From NCBI RefSeq assembly GCF_030698175.1, contig NZ_JAUYNT010000021.1, positions 87,377 to 151,376 of the forward strand: a DNA stretch of 64,000 nt, given 5' to 3'. Positions 16,568 to 25,475 of this stretch are shown piece by piece. The notes beneath the pieces are model-generated. The model saw nothing but the letters and a program-made list of their open reading frames with translations. It did not search any database and was not told where the DNA came from. Within the stretch, counting starts at the first letter, position 1, and each line of letters opens with the position of its first letter. This stretch comes from Pseudomonas sp. Lineage in GTDB: Bacteria; Pseudomonadota; Gammaproteobacteria; Pseudomonadales; Pseudomonadaceae. The translations under genes were made by a program, and so were the position numbers.

Positions 16568-19189
16568 ATGCAAGCAATCAGCCGCGCACACGCGCCCTTG
16601 CTGGGCAAAATTTTGTTGTTGGCGTTGGCCTACCTGGTCGCGGGGCGCTTGGCGCTGCTGCTGGCGATTCCACCGGGTTTTGCCAGCGCGATGTTTCCGC
16701 CGGTGGGCATCGCCTTGGCCGCCGTGTTGATCTGGGGTTACCCGCTGCTGATCGGCGTATTGCTTGGTTCGACCCTGCTCAACCTCAGTATCGGCGGGGC
16801 GCTGAGCCTGCCCGGCTTACAGGTGGCCGGCGGCATCGCCCTGGGTACCACGCTGCAATGCTTACTCGCTAACTGGCTGATTCGCCGCTGGGTTGGCTTC
16901 CCCAACCCGCTCACCGATGAACGCAGTATTTTTCTGCTGTTGCTGATTGGCGGCCCCCTGACCTGCATCGTCAGCGCCAGCGGCGGGGTCGGCACCCTGT
17001 ATGCCAACCAGATCATCAGCGCTGCCCAAGTGCCCGCCAGTTGGTTGACCTGGTGGGTCGGCGACAGCATCGGCGTGCTGATTGCCACACCGCTGATGTT
17101 TATTCTGTTCGCCCAACCGCGCCCGCTGTGGCGCAGCCGGATCAACAGTGTCGGCCTGCCGCTGCTGATCGGCAGCGCCATCATGGTGCTGCTATTTATT
17201 CGCGCCAGTGCCGATGAAGAAGAAAGTCTGCGTATCCGCTTTCATCAGCAGAGCAAGCTGATGGCGGCGGCCATCAAGACTCGTTTTGAGCTTTACAGTC
17301 ACTCGGTGCAGTCTATCGAGCGCTTATTTGCCGCCTCGCAGCTAGTCAACCGCCGAGAGTTCGGCACCTTTGTTGCCAACTTGCCAAGCACCTACCCCGG
17401 CGTGCGGGCGCTGGGCTGGAGCCCGCAGATCAGCCAGGCGCAACGCCCAGCCTATGAGGCGGCGATGATCGCCCAAGGCCATCCGGGGTTTAGCATCAGC
17501 CAAAGCAACGCCACCGGTAATCTGATCAGCGCCAGCCCGCGGGATGTTTATGCGCCGATCACCTACATAGAGCCGTTGGCCGGTAATAGCCAGGCGCTGG
17601 GTTACGACCTGGCCTCCGAACCGATCCGCCATGCAGCCATGCAGCGCGCCCGTGACACCGGCGAGGTGAGCATGACCGCGCCCATCAGTTTGGTGGTGGA
17701 CCCGCAACAAGAACCCGGAGTGCTGCTATTTTACCCGGTATATCAATACGCTACGTCGCCCAACGAGCTGACCGAACGACACCAATATCTGCAGGGCTAT
17801 GCCACCGCCATGGTGCGCATCAGTGACCTGATCAACGCCGCGTTAAGCGGCTACTCGACCCGCGATTTTCAACTGCAACTGGTCGATAACACCGATGCCG
17901 CCCCATCCGTTATCTACGGCGCCGTCGAGGACAATTTACCGGCCTATGCCCGGCCACTGGTTTGGCAGGAGAACTGGCCAGTGGCCGGGCGCAGCCTGCA
18001 GTTATCGATTGCGACGAGCAGCGATTTCTTGCAGCACAATCAAAGCCGGCAATCCTGGGCGCAATTGGTCGGCGGTTTGCTGCTGTGCAGCTTGCTCGGC
18101 GGCTTTTTGCTGAGCATGACCGGGCGCGCCGACCAGGTGCGCCGGCTGGTTAAGCAGCGCACCCTGGAGCTCAGCGCCATTTTAGAAAACGCCGCCGAGG
18201 CGATTCTGATTTTCGACCAGCACGGCCACATCGAACGCTGCAATCCGGCCGCCAGTAAACTGTTCGGCTACGATGCCGCGCGGATGCTTGCCCAGCCACT
18301 CGACACACTACTGCCAGCACTGCAAGGGCAGGTCGAGACCAGCCTGCAAAACCTGCTCGGTAACGACATTGAGGTGCTGGGCCAGCACGCCGATGGCCAG
18401 CAACTGCAACTGGAAATCAGCTTAAGCAGCTTTGCCTTACCCGGCCGCCAGCTGTACATCTGCCTGCTGCGTGACATCGCCCCACGCAAACAGGTTGAGC
18501 AGCTGAAAAACGAATTTATCTCCACCGTCAGCCACGAGCTGCGCACCCCGCTGACGTCCATCAAGGGCTCCCTCGGCCTGCTGTCCGCCGGGGTATTCGG
18601 CCAACTGCCGGCTCCCGCGCAAGAGCTGGTAGACATTGCGCAAAGCAACTCCGAGCGTCTGGTCAGCTTGGTTAATGACCTCCTCGACATCGAAAAACTC
18701 GAATTTGGCCAACTCAGCATTCAGCTCACCGACACCGACTTGCGCCCGCTCCTGCAACAGGCGCTAAAGCTTAACCAAGGCTACGCCGAGAGCTTCAAGG
18801 TGCAGCTGCGCCTGGATGACAGCGCCCTGCCGGCGCAACTGACGGTGGCCATCGACAGCCTGCGCTTGCAGCAAGTCCTGAGTAATTTAATCTCCAATGC
18901 GGTGAAGTTCTCCAACCCCGGCGGCCGGGTTGAGATCGGCGCGCGCCTGCTCAATGGCCAGGTCGAGGTGACTGTGCGCGACTATGGATTGGGGATTGCC
19001 GAGGAATTTCGCCCACGCATTTTCCAGCGCTTCGCCCAAGCCGATGGCTCCGACACCCGCCGCCATGGTGGCACCGGCCTGGGCCTGAGCATCTGCAAAG
19101 CCCTGATGGCGCGCATGCACGGGCAGATAGGTTTTCACAGCGTGCCGGGCGAGGGCAGCACCTTTTACTTCAGCCTGCCGTTGGCCTAA
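16568..19189 (+). CDS. MASE1-CHASE-PAS sensor histidine kinase
   Basis: 873 residues from the ATG at 16568, with GGAG 12 bp upstream; a GTG at 16544 lacks a ribosome site. Eight hydrophobic segments in the first 210 residues form a MASE1 domain (ALAYLVAGRLALLLAIPPGF, MFPPVGIALAAVLIWG). A periplasmic CHASE domain follows (about 225-500: SVQSIERLFAASQLVNRREF, GVRALGWSPQI), then one more membrane helix, a PAS domain (ILENAAEAILIFDQHGHIER), HisKA (SHELRTPLTSIKG, H is the phosphoacceptor) and HATPase_c (GGTGLGLSICKALM). There is no receiver domain and no adjacent response regulator, so it is an orphan kinase. CHASE suggests an extracellular small-molecule signal. Confidence 0.93.
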   Translation: MQAISRAHAPLLGKILLLALAYLVAGRLALLLAIPPGFASAMFPPVGIALAAVLIWGYPLLIGVLLGSTLLNLSIGGALSLPGLQVAGGIALGTTLQCLLANWLIRRWVGFPNPLTDERSIFLLLLIGGPLTCIVSASGGVGTLYANQIISAAQVPASWLTWWVGDSIGVLIATPLMFILFAQPRPLWRSRINSVGLPLLIGSAIMVLLFIRASADEEESLRIRFHQQSKLMAAAIKTRFELYSHSVQSIERLFAASQLVNRREFGTFVANLPSTYPGVRALGWSPQISQAQRPAYEAAMIAQGHPGFSISQSNATGNLISASPRDVYAPITYIEPLAGNSQALGYDLASEPIRHAAMQRARDTGEVSMTAPISLVVDPQQEPGVLLFYPVYQYATSPNELTERHQYLQGYATAMVRISDLINAALSGYSTRDFQLQLVDNTDAAPSVIYGAVEDNLPAYARPLVWQENWPVAGRSLQLSIATSSDFLQHNQSRQSWAQLVGGLLLCSLLGGFLLSMTGRADQVRRLVKQRTLELSAILENAAEAILIFDQHGHIERCNPAASKLFGYDAARMLAQPLDTLLPALQGQVETSLQNLLGNDIEVLGQHADGQQLQLEISLSSFALPGRQLYICLLRDIAPRKQVEQLKNEFISTVSHELRTPLTSIKGSLGLLSAGVFGQLPAPAQELVDIAQSNSERLVSLVNDLLDIEKLEFGQLSIQLTDTDLRPLLQQALKLNQGYAESFKVQLRLDDSALPAQLTVAIDSLRLQQVLSNLISNAVKFSNPGGRVEIGARLLNGQVEVTVRDYGLGIAEEFRPRIFQRFAQADGSDTRRHGGTGLGLSICKALMARMHGQIGFHSVPGEGSTFYFSLPLA

Positions 19190-19341
19190 GGAGTGGGAAG
19201 TGGGAAGTGGGCATAGCCCAGCCTACGCAAACCCCATCACCAGCAATATCGCTGCAAAAATCCCGAAACACTCTGGCGCTAGCCTCTGTCACACTGGGCG
19301 GGCAAACTACGCGCGTGTAATCCATTGGTGGAATGACTGCT

Positions 19342-20184
19342 ATGCAACGTTTTATGACCTTTTTCATGGTGCTGTGCCTGGGCCTGACCCTGAGCCTGGA
19401 CGCCAATGCCCGGCGCATGGGCGGCGGTAAATCCCTTGGTTCGGCGCCGAGCCATCAAACCAGCCAAGCGGCGCCTAGCAGCACAGCGGCAGCCCCGGCG
19501 GCCGGCATGGCAGGCAAAGCCGCAGCGGCGGGCGGCATGTCGCGCTGGCTCGGGCCTTTAGCCGGCTTGGCGGCGGGCGGTCTGCTGGCCTCGATGTTTA
19601 TGGGCGGCGGCTTTCAAGGCATGCAGTTTCTCGACATCCTGATCATCGGCCTGATTGCCTTCCTGGCCTTTCGCTTTATCGCCTCACGCCGCAAGCAACA
19701 GGCGCAACCCGCGGCTGCCGGCGGCGTACCTTATCAGCGCGATATCACGCCACAACCGAGCAACATTTTCGGTGCTTCGACGGCGTCGAGCGCGCTTAAG
19801 CCGGTGATCAAAGCGCCGGCCTGGTTCAACGAAAGCAACTTTATCAAGGTTGGTCGTGAGCACTTTCTCAATCTGCAACAGCATTGGGATGCCAACGAAA
19901 TGGACAAGCTGGCCGAGTTCACCACCCCGCAACTGCTGGCGTTTTTGCAGCAAGAGCGCGCGTCCCTGGGTGATGGCTTCCAGTCGACCTACATCGATGA
20001 CCTCGATGTACAGCTCGATGGCCTCGATGACCTGGCCGACAAGACCGTCGCCACCCTGACCTTCAGCGGCATCGAGAAAACCTCGCGCTTCGATCAGGGT
20101 GAAGCCTTCAGTGAAAGCTGGCGCATGGAACGCTTGCAGGGCGACAACCAGCCTTGGCTGATTGCCGGTATGCGCCAGAACTAA
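19342..20184 (+). CDS. Tim44-like domain protein with signal/membrane anchor
   Basis: About 280 residues from the ATG at 19342, where GGTGGA has a spacing of 9; an ATG at 19333 directly abuts it. A signal peptide (FFMVLCLGLTLSLDANA) is followed by a Gly/Ala/Ser-rich linker, two short membrane segments (LAGLAAGGLLASMFMG; FLDILIIGLIAFLAFRFIAS) and a C-terminal Tim44-like domain (FIKVGREHFLNLQQHWDANE to WLIAGMRQN). Bacterial Tim44-like proteins are common in Pseudomonas and poorly characterised. It ends with a strong terminator. Confidence 0.88.
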   Translation: MQRFMTFFMVLCLGLTLSLDANARRMGGGKSLGSAPSHQTSQAAPSSTAAAPAAGMAGKAAAAGGMSRWLGPLAGLAAGGLLASMFMGGGFQGMQFLDILIIGLIAFLAFRFIASRRKQQAQPAAAGGVPYQRDITPQPSNIFGASTASSALKPVIKAPAWFNESNFIKVGREHFLNLQQHWDANEMDKLAEFTTPQLLAFLQQERASLGDGFQSTYIDDLDVQLDGLDDLADKTVATLTFSGIEKTSRFDQGEAFSESWRMERLQGDNQPWLIAGMRQN

Positions 20185-20200
20185 AGGCTTGCGGCAGTAC

Positions 20201-20230
20201 AACAAACCCGGGCATGCCCGGGTTTTGTTT
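20201..20230 (+). terminator. Rho-independent terminator of the Tim44-like gene
   Basis: AACAAACCCGGGCA faces TGCCCGGGTTTTGTTT, giving a GC-rich stem flanked by A-run and T-run, 16 bp after the stop codon. A textbook intrinsic terminator. Confidence 0.9.
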
Positions 20231-20264
20231 GCCTACTGATTATGGGTTGAACCCGGCCGATTAT

Positions 20265-20340
20265 CGCCTGGTGGGTTACGCGGCGCCCGCCTGTCGCAGT
20301 GGCTCGGCAAACTCAACTCTGCGCCGCTAACCCACCCTAC
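20265..20340. repeat. Palindromic element, GTGGGTTACGCGGCG family (copy 2)
   Basis: CGCCTGGTGGGTTACGCGGC ... GCGCCGCTAACCCACCCTAC, closely matching 553-630 in arms and middle. It lies between the terminator and the promoter region of the VOC gene. Confidence 0.8.
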
Positions 20341-20428
20341 AAAAGCTCTGTGCGTTATCGACGGGCGATTGCTGCTACATTCAAGGCGCGGCAAATACCT
20401 CCAAAACCTCCACCAGAGAGACTTCGCC

Positions 20429-20797
20429 ATGCTCGGTTACGCCACTATCGGCAGCAATGATCTGCCTAAAGCCAAAGCTTTTTACACCGCACTGCTCGCC
20501 GAGATGGGCGCTAAAGTGCTGATGGACGTTGGTCGTGCGGCCTTCTTCGGTATCGATATGAGCAAGCCGATGCTGGGCATCTGCACTCCCTACAACCAAG
20601 AGCCGGCGCAACCCGGCAACGGCAATATGGTCGCACTACCGGGCGGCTCCCGCGCAGGCGTGGATAAGCTCTACGCCAAAGCCATCAGCCTCGGCGCCAC
20701 CGACGAAGGCGCTCCGGGCGAACGCATGCCGGGCTTCTACGGTGGATACTTTCGCGACCTGGACGGCAACAAGCTGGCCTTCTTTCATATGGGCTAA
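20429..20797 (+). CDS. VOC (glyoxalase/bleomycin-resistance fold) family protein
   Basis: 122 residues from the ATG at 20429, preceded by AGAGAG. The start MLGYATIGSNDLPKAKAFYT is typical of VOC proteins, with a second half ending YFRDLDGNKLAFFHMG. Conserved His/Glu metal ligands are not obvious at all usual positions, so glyoxalase I activity should not be assumed. Single domain, probably dimeric and cytoplasmic. The downstream terminator is shared with the convergent DUF4442 gene. Confidence 0.85.
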   Translation: MLGYATIGSNDLPKAKAFYTALLAEMGAKVLMDVGRAAFFGIDMSKPMLGICTPYNQEPAQPGNGNMVALPGGSRAGVDKLYAKAISLGATDEGAPGERMPGFYGGYFRDLDGNKLAFFHMG

Positions 20798-20806
20798 GCC
20801 GGCCTG

Positions 20807-20843
20807 TTAACCACGCTGCCAAGCGGCGTGGTTAAGCTTTTTT
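20807..20843. terminator. Bidirectional terminator between convergent genes
   Basis: TTAACCACGC (20807-20816) pairs with GCGTGGTTAA (20826-20835), followed by GCTTTTTT. It overlaps the stop codon of the minus-strand DUF4442 gene, whose TAA lies in the right arm. Confidence 0.85.
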
Positions 20844-21323
20844 AGTTATCCAGGCCCAGAGCATTGCACAGTCGATTGGCGCACTGCCGCTCTCATCCGT
20901 AACTGTCACTGTCACCCACACCTCGCCTTTATCCTGCTGCTCGAACGCGACAATCTGCTCGGCCGTCAGGCTGGCCACGGCGGTCAAGCCGCCGACCGCC
21001 CGTTTGCGATAGTCCACTTTCAGCGTCTTGATCAGCGGCAACTTAGTTTCCGGCAGGTTCATGGCGACTAAAAACCCGCTCGCCGACTCGGCCAACAAGG
21101 CCATCGCGGCGGCATGCACGCCCTTGATATGGTTTTGTACCCGGCGGCGATTGGCGATGCTCAGGGTGGCGCGCTGACGGGTCATTTCCTGCACCCGGAT
21201 GCGCGCGGTGCCGGCCAGTTTGACCTGCGCACCGAACAACCAACTCAAGGCCGGCGTGCGCCAAGCGGCGGGCAATTTATTGAGTACAGCAACGATGCGA
21301 TTAAGGCGATTGGCCACGGCCAT
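20832..21323 (-). CDS. DUF4442 hotdog-fold protein (putative thioesterase)
   Basis: 163 residues from the ATG at 21323, with GGAG six bases upstream; a TTG two codons earlier abuts the ribosome site. The sequence has the hotdog pattern of DUF4442: RRVQNHIKGVHAAAMALLAE (N-H-x-G-x-x-H region, possible catalytic site), then SGFLVAMNLPETKLPLIKTL and GEVWVTVTVTDESG. Proteins of this group are distant relatives of acyl-CoA thioesterases; the substrate is unknown. The last codons form part of the shared terminator. Confidence 0.85.
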   Translation of the reverse strand: MAVANRLNRIVAVLNKLPAAWRTPALSWLFGAQVKLAGTARIRVQEMTRQRATLSIANRRRVQNHIKGVHAAAMALLAESASGFLVAMNLPETKLPLIKTLKVDYRKRAVGGLTAVASLTAEQIVAFEQQDKGEVWVTVTVTDESGSAPIDCAMLWAWITKKA

Positions 21324-21469
21324 GGGCAACTCCAGAACGGCGCTTAGAGGCCGCCGGAGTCTGCCACAGCCGGTGCATGGCGCTTAGGGCCGAACCGCCA
21401 ACCGCCTGGGCAGTTCGGCCAACTCAGGGCAGCCGTTAGTGGCAAAAAATCGCCAGCCTATTGCGACCT

Positions 21470-21533
21470 GTAGGAGCCAGCTTGCTGGCGATGCTTGTTG
21501 CGACGAGTGGATCGCCAGCAAGCTGGCTCCTAC
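21470..21533. repeat. Classic Pseudomonas REP pair (GTAGGAGCCAGCTTGC)
   Basis: The left arm starting GTAGGAGCCAGCTTGCTGGC at 21470 and the right arm ending GCTGGCTCCTAC at 21533 are perfect inverted repeats over 23 bp, with 18 bp between. The arm itself contains the small palindrome CCAGCTTGCTGG. This is the widespread Pseudomonas REP type. Confidence 0.9.
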
Positions 21534-21568
21534 GAAAAGCGCCACGCCTAACGGCTGTCGGACTGACC

Positions 21569-22201
21569 TTAATGCTTAGCCGCTGCCGGCGCGGCAACCG
21601 CTGGCGTCGGTGCCACAACCGGCACTACCGCGACTGGCGCCTGGCCTTTGGCCCATTGCTGAATCTCAGTGCTGCGCACCTTGCTGGTGGCCACCGACTT
21701 GTTCAGCGCCTCGGTGTAGTACTCCAACCAGGTGCGCGAACCCGGCAGCATATAGGCCAGATCACGCATGCCCACTTGCAGGGTCAGCATCACCTGTTGG
21801 AAATCCTTCTCCTGGCCAAGCAGGGTTTTCGCCAACTGCTCGACCGTGCCCGGATCTTGGGTCGGCTTGAGAATGCCGGCCAGATTGCCGGTTTGCTGCT
21901 GGGCCACTTGCGCCAGTTGCGCCTCTTGTTTGTGTAACTGCTCCTGCTGCGTGCTGAGGTCGCCTTGCACCTCGTGTAGCTGCTTTTTCAATTCTTCGAT
22001 CTGTGCTGCGGTTTCATCCACGGGGTCACTGCTCATCAGGTTGACGCTTTGCACTATCACCGTCACCAGCACTATGACCAGCACCACCACGGCCAAGCCG
22101 AACAGAATTAGCCGGTTAACCTTGGCGGATTTTTCCAGCAGGTGCAGGCGCTCCGCGTCGCTCAGGACGGCATCGCCACTCGGTTCAGATTCGCTTTTCA
22201 T
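21569..22201 (-). CDS. Membrane-anchored coiled-coil protein, unknown function
   Basis: 210 residues from the ATG at 22201 (MKSESEP), with GGGAA upstream; a GTG at 22231 is less likely. A cytoplasmic N-terminus is followed by one membrane helix (LILFGLAVVVLVIVLVTVIV, about 31-52), a periplasmic coiled coil (AQIEELKKQLHEVQGDLSTQ, about 65-105), a conserved-looking patch (VMLTLQVGMRDLAYMLPGSR) and a Pro/Ala/Val-rich tail. No enzyme motif. The arrangement suggests a scaffold or envelope partner. No name assigned. Confidence 0.75.
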   Translation of the reverse strand: MKSESEPSGDAVLSDAERLHLLEKSAKVNRLILFGLAVVVLVIVLVTVIVQSVNLMSSDPVDETAAQIEELKKQLHEVQGDLSTQQEQLHKQEAQLAQVAQQQTGNLAGILKPTQDPGTVEQLAKTLLGQEKDFQQVMLTLQVGMRDLAYMLPGSRTWLEYYTEALNKSVATSKVRSTEIQQWAKGQAPVAVVPVVAPTPAVAAPAAAKH

Positions 22202-22281
22202 GCTGCATTCCCATCCGCCTAGTCGCCACACTCATAACTGATTATATCGACCATAGCAGCAAATCCCTGAGCCCTGCGAAT

Positions 22282-22339
22282 AGGGTCTGTTGCCGTTTCA
22301 TCGCGAGCCGCGTTGCCGCGAGAAATGGCAACAGACCCT
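22282..22339. repeat. Short inverted-repeat element, AGGGTCTGTTGCC arms (copy 1)
   Basis: 58 bp bounded by perfect 13-bp inverted arms AGGGTCTGTTGCC, continuing imperfectly as (G/A)TTTC. A second copy of 53 bp, in the opposite orientation, is at 42366-42418. It may be a miniature inverted-repeat element; no coding capacity. Confidence 0.75.
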
Positions 22340-22457
22340 GGCCATTCTCGGCCGTGGGCGGGCGAGCCTGTTAAACTCTGTCGCCATACTGCCAGCGCAG
22401 TTTCCCGGCGCTCCGTAACCCGCTATTAAAGTCGCTTTTCGACTGGAGACTCAGGCC

Positions 22458-22865
22458 TTGGAAGAAGTCATCGAACAACTGCGTGAACTCAACGAAACCG
22501 TGCCGGTGCCGCTGGAATTACCCGAAGAAGAAGTGCTGGTCGAGATTCAAGAACAGCTGCTGATTCACCTGCCGTTTGAGCTGCGCGAGTTTCTGCTCAA
22601 GGTCAGCGACGTGGTCTACGGCCACCTCGAGCCCGTCACCGCCAGCGACCCGCAATCGCACACCTACCTGCCGGAAGTCACCGCCACCGCCTGGAGCCTG
22701 GGCGTGCCGCGCGACCTGGTGCCGATCTGCCAAGACGGCGACGACTACTACGTGGTCAGTGTCGAAGGCGAAGTCACCCTATGGTCCGGCGCCGAAGCCG
22801 AACTGACCGACGAGACCTGGGACTCGGTCTGGCACTGGGCCCGCGACGTGTGGCTGGAGAGCTGA
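22458..22865 (+). CDS. SMI1/KNR4 (SUKH) family protein
   Basis: 135 residues starting at a TTG (22458) with GGAG about 10 bp upstream; no in-frame ATG fits. It is acidic, with the SUKH pattern IHLPFELREFLLKVSDVVYG, then LGVPRDLVPICQDGDDYYVVSVEGEVTLWS, and WDSVWHWARDVWLES. SUKH proteins often act as immunity proteins to secreted nuclease toxins, but no toxin gene lies next to it; this lone version is common in Pseudomonas and may be housekeeping. Function unknown. Confidence 0.82.
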   Translation: MEEVIEQLRELNETVPVPLELPEEEVLVEIQEQLLIHLPFELREFLLKVSDVVYGHLEPVTASDPQSHTYLPEVTATAWSLGVPRDLVPICQDGDDYYVVSVEGEVTLWSGAEAELTDETWDSVWHWARDVWLES

Positions 22866-22944
22866 GTTTTTAGCTAAAGCCCCGACTCAACAGGCCGTGT
22901 GAAAGGCGATGTTCTAGTTATGCGTTGTGCAGGTTGCAGCTTTT

Positions 22945-23076
22945 GTAGGAGGGGCTTTAGGACCCACATGGATGTGGGAAATGCAGCGAGCCGTATGGAA
23001 CGGCTGCTGCCCGCGACCGCTTCGCCACAGCGCGCGCTGACACACCGCAAAGCATCGCGGATAAATCCGCTCCTAC
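22945..23076. repeat. GTAGGAGGGGCTTTAG palindrome interrupted by a 50-bp insert
   Basis: The left arm stops at CTTTAG (22960) and resumes as CCGCGACC at 23011. Between them are 50 bp (22961-23010) with two hairpins of their own: CCCACAT facing ATGTGGG, and AGCCG facing CGGCT. The right arm ends GCTCCTAC at 23076. The uninterrupted versions are at 367-449 and 63898-63979. Confidence 0.75.
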
Positions 23077-23109
23077 ATTTGGCGCTCAACAGGTAATGGG
23101 GACAGAGAC

Positions 23110-23802
23110 TCAAGGCAGATAGATGCGCAACTCGCCACCGCCCAAGGGCGCGCCGTTGCGGATTTCGATGTGGCCGCACACGCCATTGCGCTCATGCAGG
23201 GCGGCGATACGGCCAGCGAAGTACAGCCCCAGGCCGGTACTGCCGGTGCTGTGATTGAGGCTAAGGACATAGTCCGATTGCTCAGCGAGCATGGCCGCCG
23301 GGTAGCCCGCACCGTCGTCGCAGATCGCCAGCACCAGCACGCCCTGCTCTTCCCAGGCGCGCACCAACAGCTCTTGGCGGGCATAGCGGATCGAGTTGGT
23401 GATGATATTGGCCACCACCGAGGCCAATAACTCCTGATCGAAAAAGCCCATCAAACCGAACTCTGCGACCTCGCAACGGGCGCTGATATGCCGGCTCTGC
23501 AGCACCTCCTGATGGCGCGCCAACTGGGCTTGGATAAAGTCTTCCAGCTCATGATAAGCAGGGCGCAATGGCAGCTGGTTGATGCCCAGTTTGTACAGCC
23601 CCAGCAGTTGCACCAGCATGCCGTTGAGGCGGGCGAACTCGTACTCGATGATGCCGTGTTCACGGCTGTGCAGCAGCGCCGGCGGCAGCTGTGTCAACCA
23701 TTGGCTATGGGTCTGGATCAACAGGGCCAGGGAGTTTTTCATGTCATGCACGGTGGAGGCGATCACCGTGGAAAACTCCAACCCCGGGCGCTCCTCACTC
23801 AT
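23110..23802 (-). CDS. Soluble histidine kinase paired with TPR response regulator
   Basis: 230 residues from the ATG at 23802, overlapping the upstream response-regulator gene by 8 bp, so translation is coupled. No membrane segment. The short H-box region STVHDMKNSLALL contains the likely phosphoacceptor His, and the C-terminal half is a HATPase_c domain (SVVANIITNSIRYA, CDDGAGYP, STGLGLYFAGRIAA). It has no sensor domain, so input probably comes through the partner protein. Stop codon at 23110 next to a REP-like region. Confidence 0.88.
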   Translation of the reverse strand: MSEERPGLEFSTVIASTVHDMKNSLALLIQTHSQWLTQLPPALLHSREHGIIEYEFARLNGMLVQLLGLYKLGINQLPLRPAYHELEDFIQAQLARHQEVLQSRHISARCEVAEFGLMGFFDQELLASVVANIITNSIRYARQELLVRAWEEQGVLVLAICDDGAGYPAAMLAEQSDYVLSLNHSTGSTGLGLYFAGRIAALHERNGVCGHIEIRNGAPLGGGELRIYLP

Positions 23803-25402
23803 CGCCAAAGGCCTTGTGCCGCAGCTTTTGGTAGCGGGCAAAACGTGGATCGTTCTCCGGCATGATCCGCACCGCCGCCAGGCACGCCCGACACTCTTCG
23901 AGCAGCGCCGGTTCTAGCTGCTCGCCCCCCAGGCGCAGTAACGACTGGGCGGTATTGAGTGCAATGCTGATGTTTTTCGGCTGCAGCGCCAGGGCCGCGC
24001 GAAAATGCTCCAGGGCCTGGCCGTGCTCGCCTTGCTGGTAGCTGCGCACGCCTTGGCGATTGCGCTCCAGCGCTTGCAGGCCACTGCCGAGGATGGCCGG
24101 GTCGCTGGTTTGCAGGGCAATGCCCTGCATCACCGCCGGGTCATCGCCGTAGATCTCGACGCAGTTTTTCAGCAAGGTATCACTGGCTCCGGGTTGCCCC
24201 AGCTCACGCAACTGACTGGCCACCGCCATGGCCGTCTCGGCGGAGAAAAACGACTGCAAGTCGCCCAACCGGGCCACGGCTTCTTCGGTGAGTTTCTTGG
24301 CTTGGGCGGCATCGCCGGACAGTACCAGGCTGCTGGCATGGGCCAGGCGCGCGCGCACCTGCACCGCCTGGTCGGCGCTGTAGGTTTTTTGCAATTCACT
24401 GATGGTCTGGTTGATGTCCTGCTGCAAGCGTTTATCCAGACTGCCATCGACCGCTTGGCCGGTGAGGGCCTGGGTCAGCCCGAGGTAGTTTTCCGGGTTC
24501 TTGAAGCTGGAGGTGCGGCCCTGCTCCACCGCCTGCCGAAAAGCCTTGGAGGCGATACTGAAATCATCGTTTTCCAGCGCCAGCTTGCCCAGCTGCATCT
24601 GCCGACGAATGGCCATCGGCGACAGCTTCACGGCCTCCTCCAGCAAGCCTTGCGCGCGCTGGCCCTCACCCTGCGCCGCCAGCACGGCGGCCAGGCCATC
24701 GTAGAGCCCGGGCAACAGCGGAAAGCTTTTTAACGCCTGCTCATACACTTGCTGGGCGCGCGGCAGTTGCCCACGCGCCTGCAGCAAACTGCCCATGGCC
24801 GTACAGGCCCAGGGCATGGCGCGGTCGGCCAACACCGCAGTGAGCAGTTTCTCCAACTCATCGAGGCGACCCAATTCGCGCAGGGCGCCGGCTTGGTAAC
24901 GCAGGCACAGCGACGCATAGCGTTGGTCTTGCTGACTTAGGCTGGCGCACGCGGCCAACACCGCCGTCGGGTCTTGCTTATCGAGGGCCTGCAAAATCGG
25001 CTGCAGGGCGCTTTTGCGCTCCAGCAACTTATCCAGCCGCTGGCTCAGGCTGGCGCGGTTGAACGGCTTGGTCAGGTAGGCGTCCGGCTCATGCTCCAGG
25101 GCGCTGAGCACCATGGCCTGGCTGCTCTCGGCGGTGACCATAACGAAAATGCACTGGTGACTGATCAGCTTGCCGATCAGCAACTCCTCCAGCACCTGCT
25201 GGCCGTTCTTGCCGGCACCGAGGTTGTAGTCATGCAGGATGATGTCGTAGCGCTTGTGCCGGCACAGGCTCAGGGCGTCTTCGCCGCGGTCGGCCATGTC
25301 CACGTCCTTGGCGCCCAGCTCGCGCAGCATGGCTTTGAGCGAGGTGCGGAAGTCGGAAAAGTCATCGACGATCAGAAAGCGCTTGTGGCTGTAATCGAGC
25401 AT
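23795..25402 (-). CDS. Response regulator with C-terminal TPR repeats
   Basis: 535 residues. The N-terminal receiver (about 1-130) has FLIVDDFSD, phosphoacceptor Asp in IILHDYNLG and Lys in YLTKPFN. The rest is alpha-helical with TPR-like units (AMGSLLQARGQLPRAQQVYEQA; GKLALENDDFSIASKAFRQA; GEHGQALEHFRAALALQPKN). There is no DNA-binding or enzymatic output, so output is probably by protein-protein contact. It is the first gene of an operon with the kinase at 23110. Confidence 0.9.
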   Translation of the reverse strand: MLDYSHKRFLIVDDFSDFRTSLKAMLRELGAKDVDMADRGEDALSLCRHKRYDIILHDYNLGAGKNGQQVLEELLIGKLISHQCIFVMVTAESSQAMVLSALEHEPDAYLTKPFNRASLSQRLDKLLERKSALQPILQALDKQDPTAVLAACASLSQQDQRYASLCLRYQAGALRELGRLDELEKLLTAVLADRAMPWACTAMGSLLQARGQLPRAQQVYEQALKSFPLLPGLYDGLAAVLAAQGEGQRAQGLLEEAVKLSPMAIRRQMQLGKLALENDDFSIASKAFRQAVEQGRTSSFKNPENYLGLTQALTGQAVDGSLDKRLQQDINQTISELQKTYSADQAVQVRARLAHASSLVLSGDAAQAKKLTEEAVARLGDLQSFFSAETAMAVASQLRELGQPGASDTLLKNCVEIYGDDPAVMQGIALQTSDPAILGSGLQALERNRQGVRSYQQGEHGQALEHFRAALALQPKNISIALNTAQSLLRLGGEQLEPALLEECRACLAAVRIMPENDPRFARYQKLRHKAFGDE

Positions 25403-25475
25403 CGAACAGATCCTTGCTTGATAAAGAGTCCAGTACAGCCAGTGTAGTTAGCCAATCCCGGCCTGCCTGATCACC

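Noticed and set aside
22458..22865. Immunity gene of a polymorphic toxin system
   Set aside because: SUKH fold is present but no toxin, VgrG, PAAR or Rhs gene is nearby.
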